From Nocardia australiensis (lineage in GTDB: Bacteria > Actinomycetota > Actinomycetes > Mycobacteriales > Mycobacteriaceae), in NCBI RefSeq assembly GCF_020733705.1, contig NZ_JAJFZM010000001.1, positions 1,612,001 to 1,676,000 on the forward strand: DNA of 64,000 bases, given 5' to 3'. The position numbers and the translations under genes were made by a program. Of the stretch, positions 11,323 to 20,362 are shown in pieces. The notes below the pieces were generated by a model that had not been told where the DNA came from, ran no database searches, and saw nothing but the letters and a program-made list of their open reading frames with translations. Every line of letters starts with the position of its first letter. Within the stretch, counting starts at the first letter, position 1.

Positions 11323-11544
11323 ATGTCCGATCCAGTCGAAGTGCCGATCGATGACGACGCCATTCGGCTCGGCCAATTCCTGAAGCTGGCCAACCTGATC
11401 GAATCCGGTTCCGAGGCGAAGACCGTCATCGCCTCCGGGTTGGTCCGGGTGAACGACGAGGTGGAACTGCGTCGTGGCCGACAATTACACCCCGGCGACG
11501 TCGTTGCCATCGCCGGTCACAAGGCGCGCGTCGCGGCAGCGTGA
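11323..11544 (+). CDS. Small S4-domain RNA-binding protein
   Basis: The ATG at 11323 is preceded by AAGGA. The 73-residue product is almost entirely one S4 RNA-binding domain: LGQFLKLANLIESG, then VRVNDEVELRRGRQLHPGD, the typical strand-turn pattern of the YbcJ/YaaA group. Such proteins bind structured RNA, often ribosomal, in the cytosol. The gene is divergent from lysX and convergent with the RraA-like gene. Confidence 0.85.
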   Translation: MSDPVEVPIDDDAIRLGQFLKLANLIESGSEAKTVIASGLVRVNDEVELRRGRQLHPGDVVAIAGHKARVAAA

Positions 11545-11573
11545 CCTGGGCCTGATCGAGCAGCCAGCCCGAA

Positions 11574-12062
11574 TTAGGACTCGGTGCGGACCACGACACC
11601 GTCGTGGTCGCTGTAGAGCATGTCGCCGGGTATGAAGGTGACGCCGCCGAATTCGACGGGGACATCGCGTTCACCCGAACCGGTCTGGGTGCTTTTGCGC
11701 GGGTTGGTGCCCAACGCCTTGACGCCGATCTTCAGCGTGCGCAGAATCGCCGAATCGCGTATCGCGCCATTGACAATGACACCCGCCCAGCCATTGGTTA
11801 CACCGCGACCGGCGATGATGTCGCCGACCAGCGCGGTATGCACGCTCGCGCCGCCATCGACAACAAGCACACCGCCATTGCCCGGTTCGCCCAGCGTTTG
11901 CTTCACCAGCAGGTTGTCCTGGAAGCAGCGGATCGTGGTGATTCGGCCCGAGAAACTCTGATGGCCGCCGAACTGAACGAACTGCGTATCGCAGCTACGA
12001 ATCTCGGGGCCGATCTCGTCGGCAAGATCAGCAGTGGCGACAATATTCTGCGATTCGGTCAC
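11574..12062 (-). CDS. rraA: RraA-family protein (RNase E inhibitor-like / HMG aldolase-like)
   Basis: The 162-residue protein has the RraA fold signatures: [21 protein letters not shown], with the Gly-rich turn and conserved Asp, and [11 protein letters not shown] with the Arg-Asp pair used for metal and substrate binding by 4-hydroxy-4-methyl-2-oxoglutarate aldolases. E. coli RraA binds RNase E, whereas many relatives with the Arg/Asp pair are class II aldolases. Sequence alone does not decide which role applies. The GTG start at 12062 gives the full family length. Confidence 0.85.
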   Translation of the reverse strand: MTESQNIVATADLADEIGPEIRSCDTQFVQFGGHQSFSGRITTIRCFQDNLLVKQTLGEPGNGGVLVVDGGASVHTALVGDIIAGRGVTNGWAGVIVNGAIRDSAILRTLKIGVKALGTNPRKSTQTGSGERDVPVEFGGVTFIPGDMLYSDHDGVVVRTES

Positions 12063-12111
12063 GGAGTCTATTTTGCCCCTTGCCAGCGAGTTACGACGCT
12101 TGCTCGACCCG

Positions 12112-12477
12112 TCAACGGTGGCCGTGGCGGAGTTCGTAGAGGTCGCGGTCGTGTTCTGAGATCTTGGTGTGATCGACCAGGTCGGGGTCCAAGCCGTGCT
12201 GGACCAGCCGGAAGCGGCGCCATACGTAGCTCAGGGCCACGGTGAAAATGACCATTGGCACGATCATCATCACGATGAGGCCGATCTTGAGCGGCATCGG
12301 TCCGGGAAAAAGCAGCACCAAGGCGAAGAACGGAATGACGGGTCCGAGGAACCGGACGAGATAGCGCTCCATGGCCCCGTGGCCGACGAGGTCGTGGATA
12401 ACCCACTCGTGCAGCTCCACGGGGAGCTCGCGGCCCAGATCATAGGCTATCCGCTGCCTTATTCTGGGGCTTTTCAT
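12112..12477 (-). CDS. DUF5313-type membrane protein (copy 1)
   Basis: The 121-residue protein has two adjacent membrane segments in the middle (about residues 45-85) between charged ends. It is clearly paralogous to the next gene upstream: both have a QRI-Y--GR-LP N terminus, a PVIP segment before the first helix, and [15 protein letters not shown] versus YVYRRSRLIKHGLDP. The family is found in actinobacteria and has no known function that I can name. Confidence 0.75.
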   Translation of the reverse strand: MKSPRIRQRIAYDLGRELPVELHEWVIHDLVGHGAMERYLVRFLGPVIPFFALVLLFPGPMPLKIGLIVMMIVPMVIFTVALSYVWRRFRLVQHGLDPDLVDHTKISEHDRDLYELRHGHR

Positions 12478-12537
12478 ATCTTCAGGCTATGCCCGTGATG
12501 CGAGTCACCGCCAGGTCTGAAGGGAATCCAGCGAACT

Positions 12538-12918
12538 TTAGGCGCGGCCGTAGCGGCGTTCGTAGGACAACCGTTCGTGCGCCTCGCGTCGCTGCACCTC
12601 CGCGTCGGCGAGCGCCGGATCGAGCCCGTGTTTGATCAGGCGGCTGCGCCGGTACACGTACATCAGGGCCACCGTGAAGTAGATCAGCGGCAGATACAGC
12701 AGCGCCATCATCGCCAGGCCCATCCATGCCGGACCCGGTACCAGCAGGAACAGCATCAGCACCGGAATCACCGGGATCAGGAACCGCATCAGAAAGCGTC
12801 GCGCCGCACCGGGGCCGGTCAGGTCGTCGAGAACCCAATCCGACATCGACTCCGGCAGCGTTCGCCCGCAGATGTAGCCGATCCGTTGTCCAATAGTCGG
12901 TGTAGTGCGTTCAGCCAT
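12538..12918 (-). CDS. DUF5313-type membrane protein (copy 2)
   Basis: The 126-residue paralogue lies 60 bases upstream of copy 1 in the same direction, which indicates a tandem duplication. Two membrane segments (PVIPVLMLFLLVPG and LAMMALLYLPLIYFTVALMY) are followed by the conserved RRSRLIKHGLDPALAD segment. The function is unknown. Confidence 0.75.
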   Translation of the reverse strand: MAERTTPTIGQRIGYICGRTLPESMSDWVLDDLTGPGAARRFLMRFLIPVIPVLMLFLLVPGPAWMGLAMMALLYLPLIYFTVALMYVYRRSRLIKHGLDPALADAEVQRREAHERLSYERRYGRA

Positions 12919-12998
12919 GATTCCAGCTTCCTTGGTGGTGGCAGTTCGGGTAAATCGTACATTCGGCCGGGGGAGCCGAGCGCGTGATTTGTGTCGCT

Positions 12999-13457
12999 TC
13001 AGGTGCTTCTACTCGCGTGGAATTCGGCGATCTGGTTGGTCAGGTTGTGTGTCGAGTGCTTGACGGCAATCTTCACGAACGGCTCGATGGTCTTACCGAG
13101 GACGCGTCCGGCCAGACCGCCGGGGACGCGATAGTCGACGATCGCGTCGACCGTGGACAGGTTCGCGTCCTTCGGCTTGAACAGAAAGGTGGATTCGACC
13201 TCGAACCCCTTGATCGACTTCACCGCGATCGCGGCGCCCTCTTCCCAGCGCACGACGCGAATTGTGGAATGCAGTGTCGCGGGGCCGAGTTTGATGGTGG
13301 CGTCGAATGTCGCGCCGATACCCTCGATCTGGTCGCTGACCGGGGTGAAGTCATTGACCTCGGAGATGAATCGCGGCAGGTTCCGGTAATCGTTGACGTA
13401 GGCGAATGCGGTTTTGGCCGACGCCGCGCAGTCTTCGACGATTTTCACTTCGGTCAT
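12999..13457 (-). CDS. SRPBCC (START-like) family protein
   Basis: The 152-residue product fits the helix-grip fold of the polyketide cyclase/START-like group: an N-terminal strand with VEDCAASAKTAFAYVNDYRNLPRF, central strands, and a long C-terminal helix (FVKIAVKHSTHNLTNQIAEF). These proteins hold hydrophobic ligands in a cavity; the ligand is unknown here. The gene follows copD by 30 bases in the same direction, so it may be co-transcribed with the copper genes. Confidence 0.8.
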   Translation of the reverse strand: MTEVKIVEDCAASAKTAFAYVNDYRNLPRFISEVNDFTPVSDQIEGIGATFDATIKLGPATLHSTIRVVRWEEGAAIAVKSIKGFEVESTFLFKPKDANLSTVDAIVDYRVPGGLAGRVLGKTIEPFVKIAVKHSTHNLTNQIAEFHASRST

Positions 13458-13487
13458 GATCCCACCGTATCGGTGCTCCCGGCCTGG

Positions 13488-14420
13488 TCACGCTGTGACA
13501 GCGAGCGTGGCGGCCAGCCCGAAGGCCAGTGCCATCACCGATACCTCGACCACCGCCCGACGCAGCGATGCCTCAGCGTTCACGCGATGTTCGGCGGCCT
13601 GCGACACCCACGTGCGCCGCCACCACCAGCCCAGCGCCAGCAGTCCGAGCAGCACCAGGGTCTTCACCAGCAGGATGCGTCCGTATCCAGTTGTCACCAA
13701 CGGCGTCACCCCGCCGAGGCGAACCAAACCGTTGACGAGCCCGGTGCAGGCGACCGCCGCGACCAGCGGGCCTGCCAGTTTCGAATATCTCGGCAGCGTC
13801 ACCGCCCATTCGCCGCGGGTGCGTACGACCAGCGCGAGCGCGATCAGCAGTCCGAACCAGGCCGCCGCCGCCAGCGCGTGCACCGCGCCGAGAACTGAAC
13901 CGAACGGCTGTTGCGACATATGTCCGGTGATGGGCCGCAGCGCCAACGAGACCGCGGTGAAAACCAGCACCAGATCGGTCGACGCGGTATCGGGCCGCCG
14001 GAAGGCAAGCGCCGAATAACAGGTGACCGCACCGGCGCCGACCAGAATGGCGATGCCGACCTGGCCGCCGCTGACATCGACAAGGAAAGTACCGAAGTCG
14101 GCGCCATCGAGGCGTTCGATCGGCACACCGGCGACCGCGGCACCCTCGAAGGCCAGCACGGCGAACTCGGCGAGGCACCAGATCGCGGCGAGTACGGCGA
14201 GCAGCCGCCATGGCGGTCGCAGCCGTGCGTGTACCCGCGGCAGCGCGGCCAGTCCGAGCACGGTGGCGCCGGTGCCGTCCGCGATCACCCGGACACTGCC
14301 CTCCGTTGGCATCGGTGCCGGAATGTTCAGTGCCCAGGCGAGTGCCACCCCGAGCAGGCCGACCAGGACAACCAGCAGCAGGGCCCGCGCGTCCCGGCCG
14401 CCGGTTATCGAACCTTTCAC
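13488..14420 (-). CDS. copD: CopD-type copper uptake/resistance membrane protein
   Basis: The GTG at 14420 overlaps the copC stop by 4 bases (GTGA), so this start is preferred over an upstream frame extension. The 310-residue protein has about eight membrane helices and the CopD signature region in the second half (GAVHALAAAAWFGLLIALAL), with the His common to this family. CopD works with CopC in moving copper across the membrane. Tight overlaps tie it to copC and ycnI. Confidence 0.88.
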   Translation of the reverse strand: MKGSITGGRDARALLLVVLVGLLGVALAWALNIPAPMPTEGSVRVIADGTGATVLGLAALPRVHARLRPPWRLLAVLAAIWCLAEFAVLAFEGAAVAGVPIERLDGADFGTFLVDVSGGQVGIAILVGAGAVTCYSALAFRRPDTASTDLVLVFTAVSLALRPITGHMSQQPFGSVLGAVHALAAAAWFGLLIALALVVRTRGEWAVTLPRYSKLAGPLVAAVACTGLVNGLVRLGGVTPLVTTGYGRILLVKTLVLLGLLALGWWWRRTWVSQAAEHRVNAEASLRRAVVEVSVMALAFGLAATLAVTA

Positions 14421-14956
14421 GGTTGTTTCCGGCTCCTGCCGCCGAACAGGGCGAACGCGAGGCCGCCGCCGAAAAGCACCACTGCGCCAACGATGAACAC
14501 CCACAACGGAATTCCATTCGAGCCGCCGTCGTCGGTGGCGCCGTTGTTCGCGGTCGGCTTGGGGCCGGGGGTGCCGGTGCCCGCTTTGCTGAGGGTGAAG
14601 TGCCGCTTCCCGCTGACGGGATGCCCGTCGGCCGAGGTCACCCGATAGGCAATGGTGTATTCGCCGACAGGGCCGAGTTCACCCACCTCGACGCTGACCG
14701 TCTTACCCTCGACCATCGGCGCGCCCTTGGACCACAGATGGTCATCCGGACCGACGACCGTCAGCGCCGGAAAGCTGGTCTGCAGTTCCTCGTTGAAGGT
14801 GATGCTGACCCTGGCCGGGCCGGCGTCAATGGTCGACCCGTCCTCGGGTGTGCTGCCGACCGCCTCCGAATGCGCGGCGGCGGTGCCCGCGGCGGCCAGG
14901 CCGACCCCGATCAGCAGCAGCCCGGCTACGAGCGCGGTGAGCACGCGCCGTGTCAT
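14417..14956 (-). CDS. copC: CopC-domain copper-binding protein
   Basis: The 179-residue protein has a signal peptide ending in GTAAAH; cleavage before His29 would leave a mature N-terminal His, a known Cu(II) ligand in CopC. The domain ends with TSADGHPVSGKRHFTL, supplying the Asp/His of the site. A Gly/Asn-rich linker and one C-terminal membrane helix (PLWVFIVGAVVLFGGGLAF) anchor it outside the membrane. The ATG overlaps the ycnI stop by 4 bases (ATGA). Confidence 0.92.
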   Translation of the reverse strand: MTRRVLTALVAGLLLIGVGLAAAGTAAAHSEAVGSTPEDGSTIDAGPARVSITFNEELQTSFPALTVVGPDDHLWSKGAPMVEGKTVSVEVGELGPVGEYTIAYRVTSADGHPVSGKRHFTLSKAGTGTPGPKPTANNGATDDGGSNGIPLWVFIVGAVVLFGGGLAFALFGGRSRKQP

Positions 14957-15609
14957 GAGCGCCGTGCCCGAATGACGTTGCCGAGGCTGAGCGCAACGGC
15001 GAAAAGACCGAGCGCGAGCCCGATACCGCCGAGCCAGCGGGCGGTGTCGTCGGTATCGGCCGACTCGTGGTCGGCTGCCTCGGAGTCGGTGCCGCCGTGG
15101 TGGTCACCCGACTTCGGGGCCGCGAGTGTCACGGTCGGAGCGGGGTACTCGGGCTCGGACCCGTCACTGCCCATCGGCTGATCCCAACTGACGATCTTGC
15201 CGTCGCTATAGGTCTGCCTGGCCGGGAAGCTGACCTCTCCCTCGGTCGGCAGTGGGCCGATCGAGAGGGCGAAACGCTGGAACTGACCGGGTGCGACTCC
15301 GGGTGCGCCTGGCTCAGCGGTCCAGGTAACCGCGGTGATCTCGGATTTGTCATTGCGCTCGATCTTGGAGCTCCAGCCTGGAATGGGCTCCGTGCGAGCG
15401 CTTTTCGGGGCGGGCAGCGTCACGGTGAGCGCGGTGGTGTTCGCGGTGTCGGATTCTGTCGGGACCTTGAAGGTGACTACCGAATATCCGCCCTGGGTGG
15501 CGCCGGGGGCATCGGCGCTGACGTGCGCGGCGGCGGTACCGGCGGTCAGTAGGACAAGGCCGGTGGCGGTGACGACCGTGCAGGAGGCACGGAAAATAGT
15601 ACTACGCAT
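14953..15609 (-). CDS. ycnI: YcnI-family (DUF1775) copper-associated protein
   Basis: The 218-residue protein has a signal peptide ending AAAHVSADAPGA; cleavage before the His gives the mature His-1 that binds copper in YcnI. The DUF1775 beta-sandwich with Trp residues (WSSKIE, WTAEPG, SWDQPM) follows, then a His/Asp-rich linker (GDHHGGTDSEAADHESAD) and a C-terminal membrane anchor. YcnI proteins act as extracytoplasmic copper chaperones for CopC/CopD-type partners. The gene overlaps copC by 4 bases. Confidence 0.92.
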   Translation of the reverse strand: MRSTIFRASCTVVTATGLVLLTAGTAAAHVSADAPGATQGGYSVVTFKVPTESDTANTTALTVTLPAPKSARTEPIPGWSSKIERNDKSEITAVTWTAEPGAPGVAPGQFQRFALSIGPLPTEGEVSFPARQTYSDGKIVSWDQPMGSDGSEPEYPAPTVTLAAPKSGDHHGGTDSEAADHESADTDDTARWLGGIGLALGLFAVALSLGNVIRARRS

Positions 15610-15650
15610 TGTGAAAGGCTTTCTCTACGAGCGGAATTGGTGCGAGCCGG

Positions 15651-16175
15651 TCAGGCAGGCACCGGTGGCGCGCGCGGACCGATCGCGCCGCTCGGATGAA
15701 AGCGATAGTGTCGCGCGGCGTTATCCGGCCAGCGCGACGGGCCTGCGATCTTTTGTCGGGCCGGTGGGGTGAGTGCCGCCCGGATCGCGCCGGAGGCCAC
15801 CACATAGAGCCGTTCGGCCAGCAGGATCAGCGTGGCGCAGGCGAGTGTCGCGACAAGGTGCGCGGCCAGCATCCCATCGGTGGGCACGGCCGCGGCCAGC
15901 CCGGATCCATGATCGTGGCCGAGTAAACCGGACAGCACACAGTGCCCGGTGAGCTGGCCGAGCGCGAGCACTCCGGTCACTCCGGCCCGCCCGCGCCCGA
16001 TCGGCAACCCACCCGCGGCGAATCCCGCCACCGTGGCGACAAGCAGGACCATCGCCGCCTCGGCCGAACTCGGATAACCGCCGCCCGCCGCCCCATGCGC
16101 GGCAATGACGAGTGCGCCGACCATGACACCGGCCAGGCAACCGCGCGGGCTGCCTGTGTTCGGTCTGTGGCGCAT
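15651..16175 (-). CDS. Hypothetical multipass membrane protein of the copper cluster
   Basis: The 174-residue product has about four membrane segments. His residues lie in the loops (LTGHCVLSGLLGHDHGSG and MLAAHLVATL), which could be metal ligands. It sits 41 bases upstream of ycnI and 13 bases downstream of the DUF6474 gene, all in one direction. A role in copper handling is inferred from position only. Confidence 0.65.
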   Translation of the reverse strand: MRHRPNTGSPRGCLAGVMVGALVIAAHGAAGGGYPSSAEAAMVLLVATVAGFAAGGLPIGRGRAGVTGVLALGQLTGHCVLSGLLGHDHGSGLAAAVPTDGMLAAHLVATLACATLILLAERLYVVASGAIRAALTPPARQKIAGPSRWPDNAARHYRFHPSGAIGPRAPPVPA

Positions 16176-16188
16176 GTCGGAACCGAGG

Positions 16189-16821
16189 TCAGTTCACGCC
16201 GAGGCGCGCGAGGACATCCGCCTCGATCCCGGACAGCTCGTTCGAGATCGACGCGTGCACGGCACGACGACGGGTCGCGGGCATCTGCTCCGCGGTGCGC
16301 ACCGCGGTGGTCAGGTTGTCGAGCCGATCCTGGGTGGCGGCGACGAATGCCTTGCCATCACCATTGCTGTCGCCGATCTTGCCAAGGGCCCCTTCGGTAT
16401 TGGCGATACGAGCCTGTAGCCGGGCGCCATGCCCGCTGAAATCGCCGAGCTGCTCGATACCGATACCGAGCTGATGGGCCCGCCGGTTATCGATCTGGCC
16501 GCGCATGAAGGTGGCGCCCCGATACGCGAGCGGAGCGAGCACCGGAATGAGTACGCGGGCAACCCCGAGGTACTTGCGAACCTGGCCGGCGCTGAACGGA
16601 TCACGCTCGGCCTTGGCCGCCACCTTCAACGCGGCCTTCTCCTCCGCATGCAGTGTCGAGATCTGCGCCTTTGCCACCCTGCGCTGGGTACGAGCCTCCG
16701 CTCGGTGCGCCTTGCGATCGTTCTTGGCGCCGAGTTTGGCCTCGATACCGGCTTTGTGTTTGAGAGCTTTGGCCTCGGCCCGACGGCTCGGCCGTCGCTT
16801 GCGCTTGGTGAACAACCCCAT
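16189..16821 (-). CDS. DUF6474-type protein
   Basis: The ATG at 16821 is preceded by GGAGG at a 7-base distance; a start ten codons earlier has no such site. The 210-residue product begins MGLFTKRKRRPSRRAEAKALKHKAG and is rich in Lys, Arg and Ala in its first 80 residues, forming a likely charged coiled coil. A weakly hydrophobic segment (VLIPVLAPLAYRGATF) follows, then a helical C-terminal part. It lies at the head of the leftward run that leads into the copper genes. The function is unknown. Confidence 0.7.
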   Translation of the reverse strand: MGLFTKRKRRPSRRAEAKALKHKAGIEAKLGAKNDRKAHRAEARTQRRVAKAQISTLHAEEKAALKVAAKAERDPFSAGQVRKYLGVARVLIPVLAPLAYRGATFMRGQIDNRRAHQLGIGIEQLGDFSGHGARLQARIANTEGALGKIGDSNGDGKAFVAATQDRLDNLTTAVRTAEQMPATRRRAVHASISNELSGIEADVLARLGVN

Positions 16822-17047
16822 CGAAGGCCCTCCGTCATGCTGGTTTGCCATGGCAGAACGACGTCGGGGAACGCCCGTCCGCCCATGTCACACGTTTGTC
16901 GACACCTTATATGGTGAAGTTTTGCCGCGCCGGTGGCGCCGCGTGTTCGCAGGCATGAGGCATAACGCATCGCGACCATATTGCTTGTGATGAGCGTTGT
17001 ATCAGGCGATTCGCGGAGTTGTCGGGGGTAGGGACCATACTGCTTAC

Positions 17048-18796
17048 GTGTATTCGGGCATCGGCGACCGTGACGGCCGCAATAACGGAGGCGGCGATCG
17101 TGACGGCGCGGCCGACGATCGGCCGGTCGGCGTGCGCGATGCCGCAGCAGCGGGCACGCCCCGCGCATTCGTCGATGCCAGGGCGCTGATCGGGTGCCGT
17201 CATCGACTCCACCTCAACGCGGCACATCCGGACGTGCTCACCGGGATGGCCGAGGACGCCGGGGTCCGGCAGCGCCGTGACGCCGCCTCCGCGCATCGGG
17301 CCGCGGTGCGTGATGCGCTGATCGCGGCGGATCCCGATGGATGGGTGGTGATCGACCCCGGGCTGCGCGCGGGAGAGCGCGCCGAGGCGACGATGCGCGC
17401 GTGTGCGGCTGGTACCCACCATATTTGGGGTGGACTGCTGCCACAGGAGCCCGATACCGGTAGGCGCGGTGGTTCGGAAGTTCTGCTGCGCGACCTCGAT
17501 CGCGGCGGCTACATTCCGGTGATCGTGGTCAATCACAAGGTGACCGACCCCAGGCAGCCGGAACCGGCCGATTTCCATCCGACCACTTCGGATCTGTATC
17601 ACTGGGATCCACAACCGGATCCGCATCGCAAACTGCGTCAGCAACCGCGTGACCAGCAGCGCCTCGCCCATCTGTATCGGATGCTGCAGCGCCACGGCCT
17701 GGCGAGTCCGGCCCTGGTCGGCGGCGTGATCGGCTATCACTTCGACCGCATTCTTGTCCACGATCTCGCGACCGTGCTCGCCGATTACGACCTGCGCTAC
17801 GCCGACCGGATCGCCGTGGTGCGCGGCGAATTGCCGACGGTGCCATCGAAGGTGCCCGAGTGCAGGCAGTGCCCGTGGTGGTCGCGCGGCGCCGAGGACG
17901 AAGATGGCCGGACGACCGCGAGCTGTGCGGACTGGTTGGCGCAACACCGTGATGTGAGCCTGGTGGCGCCCGGTTCGCGCGCCGAGGTGCTGCGCGGACA
18001 CGGCGTGCTGACCATCGACGATCTCGCGGCGTGGGTGGGTGAGGATCCCGAGGACTGGCAGCACGGCCCATTCGACGAGGCGGTGGTGACGGCGCGCGCG
18101 TGGCTCGCGGGCGCGCCATTGGTCCGCCGGGTCGACAAGGTGTGGGTGCGCCGCGCTGACGTCGAGGTGGACGTCGACCTGGAGAGTTTCCAGGAGTACG
18201 GGGCCTACCTGTGGGGGACGCTGCTCGATGGGCAGTACCGGCCGTTCGTCACCTGGGATCCGCTGCCCACCGATGACGAGTCCCGCTCGTTCGGCGAGTT
18301 CTGGACCTGGCTGATGACAGTGCGTGCCGAGGCCGTCGCCGCCGGGAAAACCTTTGCCGCCTACTGTTATTCACGCACCGCTGAGGACAAATGGCTCTAC
18401 GAGTCGGCGCGCAGGTTCGCGGGCCGCCCCGGCGTGCCGACGGTCGAACAGGTGCGTGCGTTCGTTGACGGGCCGCAGTGGGTGGACATGTTCCAGGCGG
18501 TGTCGGACCAGTTTATCTGCCCGAATGGCAAGGGGCTCAAGAAGATCGCGCCGGTGGCTGGTTTCGCGTGGCGCGATGCCGAGGCCGGTGGCGAGGCGTC
18601 GATGGGCTGGTATCGCAGGGCCGTCGGCTACGACGATGAGCCGGACCTCGGCCAGCGCACGCGATTGCTGGAATACAACGAGGACGATGTGCGCGCCACC
18701 ATGGTGTTGCGCGAGTGGATGCACCCGCGCGAGCCCACGCGGCATTGCGCGGACGTGGAGGTCCCCGCACTGGCAGATTTCGGAGCTCGCGTCTGA
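17048..18796 (+). CDS. TM0106-family RecB-like putative nuclease
   Basis: The protein of about 582 residues has two halves. The first (to about residue 320) is a Cas4/RecB-like part with FVDARALIGCRHRLHL near the N terminus and a late CRQCPWWSRG segment that resembles the Cys cluster of Fe-S RecB nucleases. The second is an RNase H-like exonuclease domain with DVDLESFQEYGAYLWG, FAAYCYSRTAEDKWL and LLEYNEDDVRATMVL, giving the acidic metal ligands. Such proteins are predicted DNA nucleases of unknown role. The GTG at 17048 is used; GTG at 17129 is also possible. Confidence 0.78.
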   Translation: MYSGIGDRDGRNNGGGDRDGAADDRPVGVRDAAAAGTPRAFVDARALIGCRHRLHLNAAHPDVLTGMAEDAGVRQRRDAASAHRAAVRDALIAADPDGWVVIDPGLRAGERAEATMRACAAGTHHIWGGLLPQEPDTGRRGGSEVLLRDLDRGGYIPVIVVNHKVTDPRQPEPADFHPTTSDLYHWDPQPDPHRKLRQQPRDQQRLAHLYRMLQRHGLASPALVGGVIGYHFDRILVHDLATVLADYDLRYADRIAVVRGELPTVPSKVPECRQCPWWSRGAEDEDGRTTASCADWLAQHRDVSLVAPGSRAEVLRGHGVLTIDDLAAWVGEDPEDWQHGPFDEAVVTARAWLAGAPLVRRVDKVWVRRADVEVDVDLESFQEYGAYLWGTLLDGQYRPFVTWDPLPTDDESRSFGEFWTWLMTVRAEAVAAGKTFAAYCYSRTAEDKWLYESARRFAGRPGVPTVEQVRAFVDGPQWVDMFQAVSDQFICPNGKGLKKIAPVAGFAWRDAEAGGEASMGWYRRAVGYDDEPDLGQRTRLLEYNEDDVRATMVLREWMHPREPTRHCADVEVPALADFGARV

Positions 18797-18906
18797 CCTG
18801 CGGTCTAGTTGTACCCGGTCACGACGTTGGTCGCATCGCAGTGATAGGACCGGATTTACGGATTCGGCTTGACCCTCACGTTGCGTGAGGCCGGAGGATC
18901 GGGTCC

Positions 18907-19470
18907 ATGAGTGACTACTACAACGCTTTTGAGATGAGCCCGGTGCCGAATGCCGGCCCGGATGCGGTGGCGCCGGAGCCGTTCCGGGGCATTTATGCAA
19001 TGCCCACGTTCGTGAAGATCCCGACGAGCGATATGGCGGCGTCGGTGGACTTCTGGGTTCGTGGGTTGGGGTTTATCGAGCTGTTCAGCGTCCCCGACGG
19101 GGTTGTGCATCTGCGTCGGTGGGCGTTCCAGGACGTGCTGCTGGTCCCGGCGGGGAGTATTCCGGAGCAGGCACCAGAAATGAGCGTCAGTTTCTCGTGT
19201 GTGCTTGACCAGCTCGATTCCGTTGTCGAGGCCTGTCGTGCGTTGCGCCCGAACTCGGTCGACGGTCCACGAGATACTCCGTGGAACACCCGCGATGTCG
19301 AGGTGATCACCCCCGAGAACGCACGGATCGTTTTCACTGCGGCGAAGCCCTTTGATCCGGCCGGCCAGGAGGCGCGGAACTTTGAAGCCATGGGGATCAC
19401 CGCACCGCTTGATGCCTTGGGGATCACCCCATCGGACGCCGGTCGCGGCGACAATGGGGAGCATGCTTGA
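18907..19470 (+). CDS. VOC (glyoxalase/bleomycin-resistance) family protein
   Basis: The ATG at 18907 follows GGAGG. The 187-residue protein contains a VOC module (FVKIPTSDMAASVDFWVRGLGF, then LRRWAFQDVLLVPAG and VITPENARIVF). VOC proteins bind metal or sequester drugs such as bleomycin. Its last 8 bases overlap the following MerR-TipAS gene, so the two are likely translated together. This hints at a drug- or metabolite-responsive pair. Confidence 0.82.
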   Translation: MSDYYNAFEMSPVPNAGPDAVAPEPFRGIYAMPTFVKIPTSDMAASVDFWVRGLGFIELFSVPDGVVHLRRWAFQDVLLVPAGSIPEQAPEMSVSFSCVLDQLDSVVEACRALRPNSVDGPRDTPWNTRDVEVITPENARIVFTAAKPFDPAGQEARNFEAMGITAPLDALGITPSDAGRGDNGEHA

Positions 19471-20269
19471 TGCCACTGACACCGATGGCCTGACCGTCGG
19501 TCATGTCTCGACCCATCTGGGTGTGACAGTCCGCGCGCTGCACCACTGGGATGACATCGGTTTGGCGCGACCGTCGCTGCGTACGACTGCCGGATACCGG
19601 CTTTACACCGCTGGTGATCTGGAACTCCTACAACGCATCGTCGTCTACCGGGAGGTCGGCCTCGGCCTGGACGGGATTCGGGCCGTACTGGACGGCTCAG
19701 GCACCGACGTGGCCGCCGCACTTCGCGGGCAGCGCACCCAGGTTGCCGAACGGATCGATCGCCTCCAGGAGCTCAGCGTCGGTCTGGATCGGATGATCGA
19801 CGCGCACGAGCGCGGCCTGCTGCTGACCGTCGAGCAGCAGGTCGCGATCTTCGGCCCCCAATGGGACCCGGACTGGCCTGCCCAAGCCCGTCAGCGCTAC
19901 GGAGACACGGAGCAATGGCAGCAGTTCGCCGAACGCTCAGCCTCTCGCAGTCCGGAGCAATGGCAGGCCATCGCCGACACCCTTGCTGACTTCGATCGTG
20001 CCCTCGGGGACGCGATGGACTCTGGTGTCACACCTGGCAGCCCAGAAGCGAGTCAACTCGTCGAGCGGCACCGCGAAGTGTTCACTTCTTCGTATTTTCC
20101 CCTCACCAGGCAGATGCAGGTCTGTCTCGGCCGCATGTTTGAGGCCGATCCGGAATTTGCTGCCCACTACGACGGCATCCGCGCCGGCCTTGCCACGTGG
20201 TTCCGGCAAAGCATCGACGCCAGCGCACGCGCCCACAGCATCGACCCCGACACCGCCACCTGGCAGTAG
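19463..20269 (+). CDS. MerR-family regulator with TipAS antibiotic-recognition domain
   Basis: The 268-residue protein starts with a MerR winged helix (TVGHVSTHLGVTVRALHHWD, then RPSLRTTAGYRLYTAGDLELL). A coiled-coil dimer helix follows, then a C-terminal TipAS-like domain of about 130 residues (FGPQWDPDWPAQARQRYGDT, LTRQMQVCLGRMFEADPEF). TipA-class regulators bind thiopeptides or other drugs and activate their targets. The ATG at 19463 overlaps the VOC gene (ATGCTTGA); an ATG at 19454 is possible. It may control the VOC gene and itself. Confidence 0.88.
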   Translation: MLDATDTDGLTVGHVSTHLGVTVRALHHWDDIGLARPSLRTTAGYRLYTAGDLELLQRIVVYREVGLGLDGIRAVLDGSGTDVAAALRGQRTQVAERIDRLQELSVGLDRMIDAHERGLLLTVEQQVAIFGPQWDPDWPAQARQRYGDTEQWQQFAERSASRSPEQWQAIADTLADFDRALGDAMDSGVTPGSPEASQLVERHREVFTSSYFPLTRQMQVCLGRMFEADPEFAAHYDGIRAGLATWFRQSIDASARAHSIDPDTATWQ

Positions 20270-20362
20270 AGCGAGGGTCCGGAAACCCGCACTCGTGGAG
20301 GCGTTTGACGCCCCGCAGCCATCAAGCCCCACTGGCCACCGCCGCGCTCAAACCCCGGGCTA

